A stretch of DNA of 64,000 nt, from the NCBI RefSeq assembly GCF_001640805.2, contig NC_066847.1, positions 22,993,504 to 23,057,503 on the forward strand, read 5' to 3'. Under the pieces are notes generated by a model that ran no database searches, was not told the origin of the DNA, and was given only the letters and a program-made list of their open reading frames with translations. Shown here piece by piece: positions 49,554 through 60,880 of the stretch (its first letter is position 1; the number at the start of each line of letters is the position of its first letter). The translations under genes were made by a program, and so were the position numbers. This DNA is from Lates calcarifer. Its lineage: Eukaryota; Chordata; Actinopteri; Centropomidae.

Positions 49554-50645
49554 ATGGATATGACCACTACCCCTTTCTATGACGACAATGCAACAGGTGC
49601 ATCAGATGAAAATTACTCTGATGGCAAGTATTACTCAGATTATAACAACTTTAATGAGCTGACAAAGTCTTTCCACACCCTATCTGCCATTATTTACTCC
49701 CTGGCCTTCATTCTTGGTGTGCTCGGGAATGGAGTGGTTATCTGGGTGACCGGGTTCAAGATGAAGAAAACAGTTAACACAGTTTGGTTCCTCAACCTCG
49801 CTGTGGCCGACTTCCTCTTCACAGCATTCCTGCCCTTCACTGTGACGTACGTGGCTTTGGATTTCCACTGGCCCTTCCGTAACTTCATGTGCAAACTGAA
49901 CACCACTGTGACCTATCTAAACATGTTTGCCAGTGTCTACATCCTGGTGGTGATCAGTGTGGACAGATGTGTGTCTGTGGTGTGGCCCGTCTGGGCCCAG
50001 AACTGCCGAAATGTGCGCAGGGCGTCCTGTGTGAGTCTGGGTGTTTGGGTACTGGCTCTGATTTTCAGCGCTCCATACTTCATCTTCAGGGACACTGAGC
50101 ATTATCATGATGAAAAAATTACCATCTGCTTTGACAACTTTGCTCTTTCTGATGATAATAAAACACCATCTGTGATTCAGCTGGGAGAGTTTCGTCATCA
50201 GGCCGTGGCCATCACTCGCTTCCTCCTGGGATTTGTTGTCCCCTTCACTGTCATTGTCTCCTGTTATTCTGTGATAATCCATCGTCTCAGGAGGAGCCGC
50301 ACCTTGGCCAGCCAGTCAAGTCGGTCCTTTAAGATCATTGCTGCTGTTATCACCACTTTTTTCCTGTGCTGGGCTCCTTATCACATCATGAGTCTAATTG
50401 AGATGGTTTATTTCATGGGTAGTGGAAGTGAAACATTACAGCTTGTCATTGCTATTGGTTACCCTATAGCCACCAGCCTGGCTTTTCTCAACAGTTGTCT
50501 GAACCCACTGCTGTATGTGTTCATGGGCCAAGATTTCAAGGATAAAGTCCGCAAATCCATCCTGAATGTATTGGAGACTGTCTTCCAGGAAGAGGAGACT
50601 CCATCTCATACCTACACAAACTCAGTGGTCACCAGTCGTAATTAA
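49554..50645 (+). CDS. FPR/CMKLR1-like chemoattractant GPCR, gene D
   Basis: 363 aa, single coding exon after the acceptor TCATTGCAG (exon from 49540). N-terminus begins MDMTTTPFYDDNATGASDEN and continues with an insert rich in Tyr and Asp (YSDGKYYSDYNNFNE), giving two glycosylation sites and several candidate sulphotyrosines. The segment before helix 3 reads HWPFRNFMCK where the others have HWPFGNFMCK. Loop 3 differs (YFMGSGSETLQLVIAIGYP). DRC, CWAPYH and NPLLY are intact. The tail stops early (VVTSRN): after AAT an in-frame TAA is followed by codons for KKSLSEV and a second TAA, the remnant of the normal tail end. Confidence 0.93.
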   Translation: MDMTTTPFYDDNATGASDENYSDGKYYSDYNNFNELTKSFHTLSAIIYSLAFILGVLGNGVVIWVTGFKMKKTVNTVWFLNLAVADFLFTAFLPFTVTYVALDFHWPFRNFMCKLNTTVTYLNMFASVYILVVISVDRCVSVVWPVWAQNCRNVRRASCVSLGVWVLALIFSAPYFIFRDTEHYHDEKITICFDNFALSDDNKTPSVIQLGEFRHQAVAITRFLLGFVVPFTVIVSCYSVIIHRLRRSRTLASQSSRSFKIIAAVITTFFLCWAPYHIMSLIEMVYFMGSGSETLQLVIAIGYPIATSLAFLNSCLNPLLYVFMGQDFKDKVRKSILNVLETVFQEEETPSHTYTNSVVTSRN

Positions 50646-50649
50646 AAGA

Positions 50650-52128
50650 AGTCCCTTTCTGAGGTATAAGGTTGATATGAATTATGATATGAATGAAATG
50701 TTCTCTTTAGCACAATAAATACCTTTATTAGTAATCTTTACCATATCTAATTATATGTCTAATGTAGCACTTGCATGATTTTCTTAGCTTAATTTTCCAG
50801 TGACTTTAATTTGTTGAAAACCTCTGCATTGTTTTAAAACATTGTTTTAAAAACCCACTTTTTCAAATGCATATGTATCCCATGTGTGAAACATGTTACA
50901 TTATGTCACATGTATCTAAGATTTGTCTTCAATGTGATATCTTTAAATTAATGTAATTTTTTCATTCTTAATTTATAGGAAAAAAATAAATATTTTACAC
51001 TGAAATCCTTACTTAAATTGTGGTTGTGGCGATTGTGGCGACCCCTGCAGGTATGAAAATTGTTTTCAAGTTAGAATTTTCCCACAGCAGAACAGAACAG
51101 AGAAAATCTGATTAAGACTGCAAAACAAACAACACATTAAACAGACTCCTGTTTAACATGACTCTCAACTCATGATAAATGGTGTTCTGACTTTCTGACA
51201 TGAGAAGTCACAGCTCCAGCTCTTTCTCTCAGGTACTCATCTCAACAACCCACAAGTCATGTTACCTGGTTAATTAGTCATTTCTCTTTTGGAGTTTTCT
51301 GACAGACAGAGGCTCTGTTGTGTGTCGTCTGAGGGTAGACATATAGGAAAAACGAATCTGTATCAAACTCAACAGTGCAGGTTTTGCAGATAAATTGATA
51401 AGTAAGGCGGCTACCACTGAGAACACATCATGTCCTTATTATTTCGTCTGGGAATTTGAAGGTTTAAGTGTACTGGGAAGAGTTCAGGTTCTGCATTTAA
51501 AAACAGGGTTGGTATTTTGCTGATATATTTTGATTTAACTACTTTGAGGTCAATGAATGAATAATAGAAAACTTCATTCATCACCACAAGGAAAATCTAG
51601 AAAATTAACTAAATAAATAATGGACTGACCCTTTCAGCCAATGTGGAGAAGGCTTTGAAACAGGACTACAACATTTAGTCCATCCTATTGGAAAATTAAA
51701 TGTAGATAAAATGTAACTGAACAGTATAAAATGCCCATGTTTGTAGATCAGCAAAAGTTCAGAGATATTACACAGCTGCTCATAGCTAATCAGGTGTTGA
51801 TGCTGCAGCAGAATTTGCTTCCATCTCACATGAGATCAGTCAAAAGCACAAACCACAAAGCTGGGTATGAACTAAAGCTGGGACATGGTTAAAAAACTGT
51901 ATGTCTCTCTCACACATAACAGCAACACCTGAACCTGATTGCACTGAACAACTTGAGCAGGTATATGGGCTACCATTCATCTCAAAGTAAGAGTGCTCCA
52001 CCCAGTGGTTGGAGGTGTAAATACAAATAAACACAAATACACATAGAAGTGGTTCACACATTTCTTTCTGGTCTTTTCCTCTTTTAAGGGAGACTTAGAC
52101 TCAGGACTCAAGTACTACTCTCAGTAGT
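50650..52128. other. 3' flank of gene D and spacer
   Basis: No gene seen. A short upstream-module remnant lies at about 51130-51265 (TGACATGAGAAGTCACAGCT, TTTCTCTCAGGTACTCATCT). No receptor promoter block follows it, so the receptor fragment at 52.1 kb has no matching first exon. Confidence 0.5.
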
Positions 52129-52129
52129 C

Positions 52130-52401
52130 TCACATCATGAGTCTAACTGGGATGGTTAATTTTGCAGTTAATGAGTGTGAAATATTACACCATGTCATTG
52201 CTATTGGTTACCCTATAGCCACCAGCCTGGCTTTTCTCAACAGTTGTCTGAACCCACTGCTGTATGTGTTCATGGGCCAAGATTTCAAGGATAAATCCAT
52301 CCTGAATCCATCCTGAATATATTGGAGACTGCTTTCCAGGAAGAGGAGACTCAATCTCATACCTACACAAACTCAATGATCACCAGTCAGAGTAAAAAGT
52401 A
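52130..52401 (+). pseudogene. Receptor pseudogene, 3' fragment only
   Basis: Starts abruptly in helix 6 (CACATCATGAGTCTAACTGG) and continues through loop 3, helix 7 and NPLLY to the tail (TNSMITSQS). The rest of the gene is absent. Within GQDFKDK the segment KVRK is lost and ATCCATCCTGAAT is partly duplicated, which shifts the frame. Loop 3 ([19 protein letters not shown]) matches none of the intact genes exactly, so this is the relic of a separate array member. Confidence 0.9.
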
Positions 52402-52784
52402 AAATCTTTTGGCTTTAATGCAAAGAACCTCAAAGCAATCTCTGTCTGAGATTTCACCTGTTGCAGACTATAGTAGACTGTAGATTACCTCATGGGACGG
52501 CATATAGAAGCTACAGCGTGAGTTGTTATTCCTGAACCACTGCACAGGCTCACAGCAAGTTTGTTTCTACAGCACAGTCTCCAGCTACCCCACTTTTGCC
52601 TTGTAGCCAACTCAACTCAACTTCCTCCCATCAAGACAAAAGAAAATTTGAATATGGGACAGTTACCACAGATACCATCATTTAGTTGATCTGCAACAAC
52701 TTTGGGTGTAAGTCTTGCTTTGTCTTTTCCTCTTTTGGTCTGTGTAATAATTTTCTCACAGTAAATAAGCCTGAAATGTTTCTT

Positions 52785-54500
52785 ATCTACAGTGTGAAAT
52801 AGTGTTGTGTAACTGCTGCGCAAACAGTTTTATGGAAAGTTAATTTCCCAACTTCCCACTCAGGCCAGCCACTGATGCCGTGATATGTGTATTCATTCAT
52901 TCAGCTGAATTTCAACTGCCACATGTCCACTGCATGCTTTGATAAACATGTTATTCAGCATGAGAACAGTCTAATGCAAATCTAATAAATAAATATGTTA
53001 TTATCAGATTATTCTGCTTAAAGTAGCAGCTGCATTGTAAGGCTTAGTATGATGTTTTGTTAGTTGTTTTTTGAGGGGACATGTCTGTGACCCTCAGTGC
53101 ATGCATGTTGTGCTAAGATCTAAGAATGTATCATTTCAGGAAAATTAACTGGAAAGATCCATCCGTTGTCAAAATCATTGCAGATAAATTATTGTAAATC
53201 AACTGTCTAATTGAATGGGCAAAAAATGGAACGACACACTTATTCTATGTAATGTATGACTTTGATTTATATGGCATATTGTGACATAACACGAACCTCT
53301 TTATGAAAGCTTTATTCTTTTGTAAACAGTGTATGTACATAATTGTACTTTTAATCCATAAATGATGATGACTGTGATCATGTGATCATGCCTTAGTCTG
53401 TAACTGACGACACTGTCTGTATACCCAAGCTAGAAGGGTTTGTAAATCCCTGAAAAAAACAACATTACTTTAAGGTTGAATTTGTATAAAACAAGCACAG
53501 TTTTTGTTTTATTAATTTCTCACATGCACAGCAGATTCTGATGACCATGTCCTCGCCTGTATGTGACAAAAGAAAACACAGTAATGAAACAAATGTCAGT
53601 TGTTTATTTAAGTAATACAATTTTAGAATATGTTGATAGTTAAAATGATGGATCATCACCTAAATATCATTCTAATAATTATTTTTTATATTTTATGTTT
53701 TAATAACATGTAAAACAATGGGCCATTTTTGACAAGACACAGCTTTCATCATTTCAAAATAGGTATTACATTAGTTTATAGTGTTTATATAGTTTATATG
53801 AAACAGCAAATAAAACAAGTATCATGTTTATAAGCTGTGATTGTAACCTATTTTAATCATTAGAAATGCAGGCTCATCATGTAAATATCATAGTAATAAG
53901 AGTATTTTACAGGAGCATCATGTCTGTTTTGCTGTACAGAATAGATTAAAGCACCACAGGTTCAGATATTGTTTACTGTAGAGTATTGTAACTGGACCAA
54001 CACACTAAACGTCTCCATGGATCGGGGGCCTGTTCAGAGAGAACGCAAAACTGAATGCATCACACACACAAAAATGATTGCAAGTCATTCACAAAAGTAG
54101 CTCAGAAAAAAATGTCCCATCATCTTTGAAAAGAATTCATGTCATCGCTTCAGAGCTGACAAAGGTGCTCTCAGCCACCAGTGAGGAGCTCCACTGTGTA
54201 AAAGCCACTGATTCAGTCAGTGACAGTTGTGATCCAGTGTTGTCAGTTCAGTCTGAAGATTCAGTCTTTAAGATCCATTATCTCTCTCTGTCGATAACAA
54301 AGTGTTGCCAGTAGTGTTCAGGGAAACGTCTGCATTTACTCAACTTACAAGCTGTTTCTTAATCAAAGATGACAGTGACACTTCATACGTGTTTCTAAAT
54401 TTAAGAGGAAATCTGATTATGAGTGCAAAACAGGATGCTGACAGGAAGAAGTGTGGAGAGAGTTAAAACCTGTGTCATTTACCCAATCCCAACTACTTTG
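52785..54500 (+). repeat. Composite array flank: gene A 3' module then duplication unit copy 3
   Basis: 52785-53335 repeats the 3' flank of gene A. 53390-54500 repeats the unit at 42465-44420, but with deletions that remove the GT microsatellite and the TGTTTGCTCTCTATC portion (junctions near 53690 and 53945). Confidence 0.8.
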
Positions 54501-54569
54501 ATGATGATGGAACAGTTCATTGGATATCTGAAGAAACCTTTTTTCGATGAATTGCTGTATATTACATGT

Positions 54570-54697
54570 GGTCCCGCCTCAATGTGACACATATAAGGAG
54601 TCCTCAGAGCACACAGTTTTCATTAACCTATCAGAGTTTGACCAGAGTTACTTCTGCTGTGGACATATCCTCATCTGCCTGACAAGCTTTGAGAGAG
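54570..54697 (+). promoter_or_regulatory. Promoter and non-coding exon 1 of receptor gene E
   Basis: GGTCCCGCCTCAATGTGACA, TATA box CATATAAGG (54590-54598), GAGTCCTCAGAGCACACAGT, TTTGACCAGAGTTACTTCTG, ending at GAGAG|GTACTG (54697/54698). Confidence 0.75.
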
Positions 54698-55201
54698 GTA
54701 CTGTTAACAGTAATTAATAACAATATGCTGTCCTTTAAATTTAATGGAGGTAAACAAGACACAAAAAGCGTCTGATAGGCTGATGGAATTGCTTTATAAA
54801 GGTGAAATACTAGAGCCTATTTAGCCTACTTTGTTTTTCTGTTTGTTTTGTTTCTGTTTGTTTTTATTTCTTTTGTTAGTTTGCCTTGTGGACAAAGATT
54901 TTTGATACTTACAGGATGATTTAACTGTCAAACTGATTATATCAGCCTATATAGTCACTATATAGTCACTTGAATATCATCAAAAAAGAGAAAGTGGTTT
55001 CATGTAGCCTGAGCAGACTCTGACTTTTAATGATGATCTTGACCAAAACTTAGGGCCATTTTTTCTTGTTTTGTAAGTGAGTGATTGAGGAAGTTTTTGT
55101 TTTTTTTAACGGACACAAAACACTGGCACAAAAGGTTTGGTAACATTTTCAGAATTAACTGTTTATTTTTTCATCATGTCATTGCAGGTCTCAAGACAAG
55201 A

Positions 55202-56299
55202 ATGGAGACGACCACTACCTCTTTCTATCACAACAATGCAGCAACTGTATCTGGACAAAATAACTCTGACAAGTATGATGGACTGACAAAGTCTTTCCAC
55301 ACCATGTCTGCCATTGTTTACTCCCTGGCCTTCATTCTTGGTGTGCTCGGGAATGGAGTGGTTATCTGGGTGACCGGGTTCAAGATGAAGAAAACAGTTA
55401 ACACAGTTTGGTTCCTCAACCTCGCTGTGGCCGACTTCCTCTTCACAGCATTCCTGCCCTTCACTGTGACGTACGTGGCTTTGGATTTCCACTGGCCTTT
55501 TGGCAACTTCATGTGCAAACTGAACACCACTGTGACCTATCTAAACATGTTTGCCAGTGTCTACATCCTGGTGGTGATCAGTGTGGACAGATGTGTGTCT
55601 GTGGTGTGGCCCGTCTGGGCCCAGAACCACCGAAATGTGCGCAGGGCGTCCTGTGTGAGTCTGGGTGTTTGGGTACTGGCTCTGATTCTCAGCGCTCCAT
55701 ACTTCATCTTCAGGGACACTAAGTATTATCATGATGAAAAAATTACCATCTGCTTTGACAACTTTGCTCTTTCTGATGATAATAAAACACCATCTGTGAC
55801 TCAGCTGCGACAGTTTCGTCATCAGGCCATGGCCATCACTCGCTTCCTCCTGGGATTTGTTGTCCCCTTCACTGTCATTGTCTCCTGTTATGCTGTGATA
55901 ATCCATCGTCTCAGGAGGAGCCGCACTCTGGCCAGCCAGTCAAGTCGGTCCTTTAAGATCATTGCTGCTGTTATCACCACTTTTTTCCTGTGTTGGGCTC
56001 CTTATCACATCATGAGTCTAATTGAGATGGTTCATTTCACAGGTGGTGAAAGTGAAACATTACATCATGTCATTGCTATTGGTTACCCTATAGCCACCAG
56101 CCTGGCCTTTCTCAACAGTTGTCTGAACCCACTGCTGTATGTGTTCATGGGCCAAGATTTCAAGGATAAAGTCCGCAAATCCATCCTGAATATATTGGAG
56201 ACTGTCTTCCAGGAAGAGGAGACTCCATCTCATACCTACACAAACTCAATGGTCACCAGTCAGAGTAAAGAGAAGTCTGTTTCTGATGCTGAGGTATAA
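55202..56299 (+). CDS. FPR/CMKLR1-like chemoattractant GPCR, gene E
   Basis: 365 aa, single coding exon after the acceptor TCATTGCAG (exon from 55188). N-terminus METTTTSFYHNNAATVSGQN with two short runs of asparagine. DRC, WPVWAQNHR, CWAPYH and NPLLY are intact and the tail ends with the standard SVSDAEV. Loop 2 is a patchwork: RDTKYYHDEKITICFDNF, then DDNKTPS as in gene D, then VTQLRQFRHQAM, close to gene A. Loop 3 begins like gene C and ends like gene D. The intron and promoter are nearly identical to those of gene C. Confidence 0.93.
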   Translation: METTTTSFYHNNAATVSGQNNSDKYDGLTKSFHTMSAIVYSLAFILGVLGNGVVIWVTGFKMKKTVNTVWFLNLAVADFLFTAFLPFTVTYVALDFHWPFGNFMCKLNTTVTYLNMFASVYILVVISVDRCVSVVWPVWAQNHRNVRRASCVSLGVWVLALILSAPYFIFRDTKYYHDEKITICFDNFALSDDNKTPSVTQLRQFRHQAMAITRFLLGFVVPFTVIVSCYAVIIHRLRRSRTLASQSSRSFKIIAAVITTFFLCWAPYHIMSLIEMVHFTGGESETLHHVIAIGYPIATSLAFLNSCLNPLLYVFMGQDFKDKVRKSILNILETVFQEEETPSHTYTNSMVTSQSKEKSVSDAEV

Positions 56300-57998
56300 G
56301 GTTGATATGAAAAAAAATACTGTAACTATACATAGGAAATAATTTTCACACAAATGTAATTGTATCTAAACATTTTTTCACCATATAAATGTCTTTTTTA
56401 CCATAACTTGTTATGTTTGTAATGCAACAGTTTTTTGGTTTTCATACACAACATACAGTAAAACAAAAACAAAAACAGAAAAGGACTTATTCTTTGTATT
56501 ATGGTTGTCATAAATGTTGTGATATATGACATGAGCCAGTCCCTTAAAGCTTTATCCTGATGTGTGGTGGAGGGAAAGAGAAAAACAGGAGCACAGTGAT
56601 TTTGAGCCTTTAATTGTGCAAACAGCAGTTTTACATCATGTATTAGAATGTAGTCAGAATGAGTCAGTGTGGTCCAGTCTTTCCTTTTTCTCAGTCTATT
56701 AAAGGAAGTGGGTACCTCATCAGTCAGTCATGATGAAGTATTTACATTTTGGTTAGGCTCATAGCTTTAACATGATGTCCTGTTGTCCCATTGAGCTCCA
56801 TTAAGTAACATTTATGCTAAGTGTGTTTGTTTTGTTTTTTAGTATTTAGTTTTTTGTTTAGTATTATTATATACTTGGCCAGTGCATGGAGCTTTTTTAC
56901 ATCTGGTGCTTCTCTGATGAGCTTATGGCTGTAGCATATGAGTTTACCACAGGTGTAACACCAGTTGTGTGTGTATTGAACCTTATTTTATTCCTGAACT
57001 CCTGTGCTATATAGGTCTGATGAATCTGGATCTGCTGAGAGGTTTTCTGGTAGGGTCAGACAAATCTGTGGACCCAACCTGCCTTGTGTCAAGAGTCCAT
57101 GGATATAAATATTGTGACATGTATTGCTAACCTGTTTATGGAAGCTTCACTCTAATGTATTCAATTTGATCTTTCATTTGAATCATAGATGATGATTATG
57201 ATGATGATGACTGTTATTGCAACTGTGCAGAACCCATCATCACTGCATAATTTCACAAACAATTGTGTCTGGAATATCTTTCTGTACTATCCAATACATT
57301 CATCCATAAACTGTAAATACAGGATATACTGATGTTGATAGTCTTTCTAATTATTATTTTAAGCTTTCTTCTTGAGATTAAATGACCAGCAGAGGGAACA
57401 TATTTAAGTAAAACAAAAAAAAAAAAACAAACAAAAAAAAACCATCCAGTAATGTGCTGCAGAATCAGCAAACTTTTGAAAGAAACAAACCATAGTTTGA
57501 GAAGGCTTCTTGTGCCACAGTCAGTTATCAATAGCTTCCTCTCCTATTGTTTTAATCCTCTCAATAAGGTAAATGTTTTGATCCATTTCTTAATTTTATC
57601 AGTGAAATTGTTTGAAATGTTTAAAAAAAAACATATGAAAATGTCTCTTCTGTATAATTTCACAATGTCATTTTGTTTATGAAAAGTAGCCTATAATAAT
57701 AATTTAAAAAAAAACAATAGTGTTTGGGGGAAATCTCTACACTCACTCAACTAACAAGCTATGTCTAAAATTGCATATGTGTTCTAATTTCAGTGGAAAT
57801 CTGATTACAGGTGCAAAAGAGGATACTGACAGGAAGACATGCCAGGAACCACTTTTGTGTCAGAGAACTGTAATTGTAATTAACTTAACAGGGACAGTGC
57901 ACAATAAAACATTATCCATTATCCATTTTATTCTAATGACGAGAATATAAATGATAATTTGACTTTTTAAAAACTCAACTGTTACCATACTATAAAAA
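56300..57998. other. 3' flank of gene E
   Basis: No gene seen. 56500-56830 resembles 62215-62590 (GGAACACAGTGATT-type sequence, CCTTTAATTGTGCAAA and GTGGGTACCTCATCA), so the gene E and terminal pseudogene flanks share ancestry. 56860-56970 is a diverged copy of the TATACTTGGCCAGTG portion of the duplication unit. Poly-A runs lie at 57415-57440. Confidence 0.55.
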
Positions 57999-58080
57999 CA
58001 TGAGCACCTGAAAGAGCCGGTGCTGTGACTTCTCATGCCCACTGATGATCCTGCTGAATCATGTGGACTGAGATCATATT
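57999..58080 (-). repeat. Inverted copy of the upstream module, left part
   Basis: GAGCACCTGAAAGAGCCGGT, GACTTCTCATGCCCACTGAT and CATGTGGACTGAGATCATAT are the reverse complement of 48723-48804. The homology ends where the decayed LINE begins. Confidence 0.85.
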
Positions 58081-58129
58081 TTCTTGATGTAGAGTGTAAA
58101 ATAAGTCCTTTGTTCTTAATGATCTATTC

Positions 58130-60265
58130 CTCAGGGGAAAATTGGCTTTTATGTTTTTAACCGAAACATGGCAGCGAAATATGGATTTCTCTCATTTCAT
58201 TGAACTCTGCCCTCCAGACTGTGCTTTTTTGACCACTCCACAGATGTCAGTATGTGGAAGCGGACTTGCCGTCATTGTTAAGAATACCTTTCCCTGTCAG
58301 TTGGTGAATGGCTCTTTTAACTCTTTTGAAGTGTATATGATTAAGATTAGTCCTTTTTACTCCATTTTAATTTATTGACCACTGGGATCAGCAGGCAATT
58401 TTTTATCAGACTTTTGTGACTGGAAAGAATTCTGCTGCTTGAAGATTTCAATCTTCACATCGATGATGATTCATGCACTGTTGCCTCTGACTTTTTTAAT
58501 TTCATAGAATCCTTCAACTTTACTCAACATGTGACTGGCCTGACACATAGTGGTAGTTATACTCTTGATCTTATCATTTCATTTGGGGTAGATATTGGAT
58601 CTATCTGTATTAAGGACCTATCCATCGGTGATCATAAATGTATTTGCAACCTCAACATCTTGCCCACCAAGCAATTGAAGTATTCCAGATGTATCAGTGA
58701 TTTCATAGAAATGTTTGATAACACTCTGATGTAACTGATGATGTTGAACAGTCTGTCCTGTCCTTCAATTCACAGTGCTTATATACATTGGACAAAGTGG
58801 CGCCTCTTAAACTTCAGTTCAGCGCTGTTAAATCCCCTCCTTGGTTCGCTAAATCTATCCGCACTTTTAGACACACTTGTCATAAAACGGAGCGCCTCTG
58901 GAAAGTCACTAAAATTGAGGTCCACCGTTTACACCTTAAAGAAGTCTTGTCTACTTATAATGATAGGGTGAAAGATGCAAGAGCCTTGTATTTTTCAAAT
59001 TTAATAACTATGGGGAAAAGAAACCCTAAAGTGCTTTTTGACACAGTAAGCAACATTTTTTCTCCGTCAGTGCCAAACCTACCAGTCTTTTCAGACAAGG
59101 ACTATAATGATTTTCTGAAATTTTTTGCAGAGAAGGTCAAATGCATTAGAGAAAATGTCATTCCTTCAGCCAGTCCTTTAAACCATGGTCCCCCTCATCC
59201 AACTATCATGGATTCCTTTCATCTGGTTTCCTCAGGGGACATTTCTGAAATATTGGCCCAAATAAAACCTTCATTGAGTCCACCTGACATTTTACCAACA
59301 TCTGTTTCTAAAAGTATTTGATTCTATTGGTCCCTCCCTAGTGTCCTTGATAAATGGTTCCTTATTGTCAGGCCACATCCCCAGCTACTTTAAACAGAGT
59401 GTTGTTCAACTGTTGAAAAAACAAATCTTGACCCTTCCCTACCCATGAACTACAGACCCATTTCAAAACTTCCCTTTATCTCCAAAATATTGGAGAAAGT
59501 TGTTGGGACACAACTCAGGAAGGTTTTGGATAAGCATAACATCCTTAATAAAGTTCAGTCTGGTGTTAGAAAATTACATTCCACTGAAACAGCTCTCCTT
59601 AGAGTCTCAAATGACCTTTTGATGGCAGCAGATAAGGGAGACTCTTCGGTTCTTGTTTTACTTGACCTCAGCTTAGCCTTTGATACTGTTGACCATCAGA
59701 TTGTAATTCACAGGCTAAGCCACATAGTAGGGTTTTCCGGACTTGTTTTGGAGTGGTTCACCTCATACCTCTCTGATAGAACATTTTTGATCTTGGCGGG
59801 CACTTTTTTATCAGATCAGATCCACAAGGATCTGTGTTAAGCCCTCTTTTATTTTCATTGTATATTTTACCACTAGGTCAGATGACTGTTTTAAAAACAT
59901 TTCTTATCATTTATATGCTGATGATATTCAACTGTACCTGTTCTTCAAATCACACAAAATAGACAAGTTAAATATTCTAATTGACTGCCTAAATGCAGTC
60001 AAAGATTGGATGCCAAATAACTTTTTGCAACTTAACTGAGACAAAACAGAATGTCTAATTATTGCTCCTGAAAGCATCAGTGCTGAAGTCAGACAGAGGT
60101 TTAAGTCCTTTTCTTCCTCTGTAAAAGCCAACATTCTGAACTTTGGTGTCATTTTCGATCAATCCACGACATTTGACTCTCATGTCAAGTGCCTGACCCG
60201 ATCTTGTTTCTTCTATTCACGAAATATTGCTAAACTCAGGACTGTCTCAAAAAGTGAAGAATATA
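58130..60265 (+). mobile_element. Degenerate L2-like LINE (endonuclease and reverse transcriptase remnants)
   Basis: Endonuclease remnants: FLTETWQRNMDFSHFIELCP and GSGLAVIVKNTFPC (58150-58300), then THSGSYTLDLIISFG and SIGDHKCI (58540-58650). Reverse transcriptase: MNYRPISKLPFISKILEKVV (59445), LLDLSLAFDTVDHQ, GLVLEWFTSYLSDR, QIHKDLC, then after a frame break YADDIQLYL at about 59912-59938 with the catalytic YADD box. Multiple stops and frameshifts. It ends without a recognisable 3' tail, passing directly into inverted module sequence. Confidence 0.85.
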
Positions 60266-60267
60266 GA

Positions 60268-60480
60268 ATATTTTCAGCATTTGACATTAATTGAGAGTCG
60301 TCAAACAGCTTTGTACTGTTAGACACTAGGCTACTCTTGTTGTTGTTGTTGTGTTTCATGTTATCATCATGTTAGAAGGTATTCAGTGTCCGAAACAAGT
60401 CTCAGCTATCTATGTGTTCCTTCCTGTTAACACCCTCTTTTGCACCTATAATCAGATTTCCTCTGAAATTTAGAAATAAA
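60268..60480 (-). repeat. Inverted copy of the upstream module, right part
   Basis: CAGCATTTGACATTAATTGA and GAGTCGTCAAACAGC are the reverse complement of 48633-48672. ATAATCAGATTTCCTCTGAA at about 60449 is the reverse complement of sequence near 48400-48418. Confidence 0.75.
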
Positions 60481-60880
60481 TATTAAGTGCAACAGCTATG
60501 CAACAGCCTATTTTGTCTGATTATTTGTTTTTTATTTCCTTGATTGTATTTGCTATTTGTTTAGCTTCATTTTGTATGTTTTCTATCTTGTTTGGTCTGT
60601 ATGTTTTGTAGACAGAATTTTAATACTTACAGGATGTTGGGTTTCTGTCAAACTGATTATATCAGCCTATATAGTGCTTGAATATGATAAAGAACAAGGA
60701 AGTGGTTTCATGTACCATGAGAAGTGTTTACTAAATGTTGCGCCATCATTTTTTTTCCCTGTTTCGTAAGCGATAAAAGAAGTTTTTACTGACTCAAAAG
60801 AGTAGCACATAAGGTTGGGCAACATTTTCAGAATTATCTGTTTATTTTTTCATGTTGTCATTGCAGGTCTCAAGACAAGA

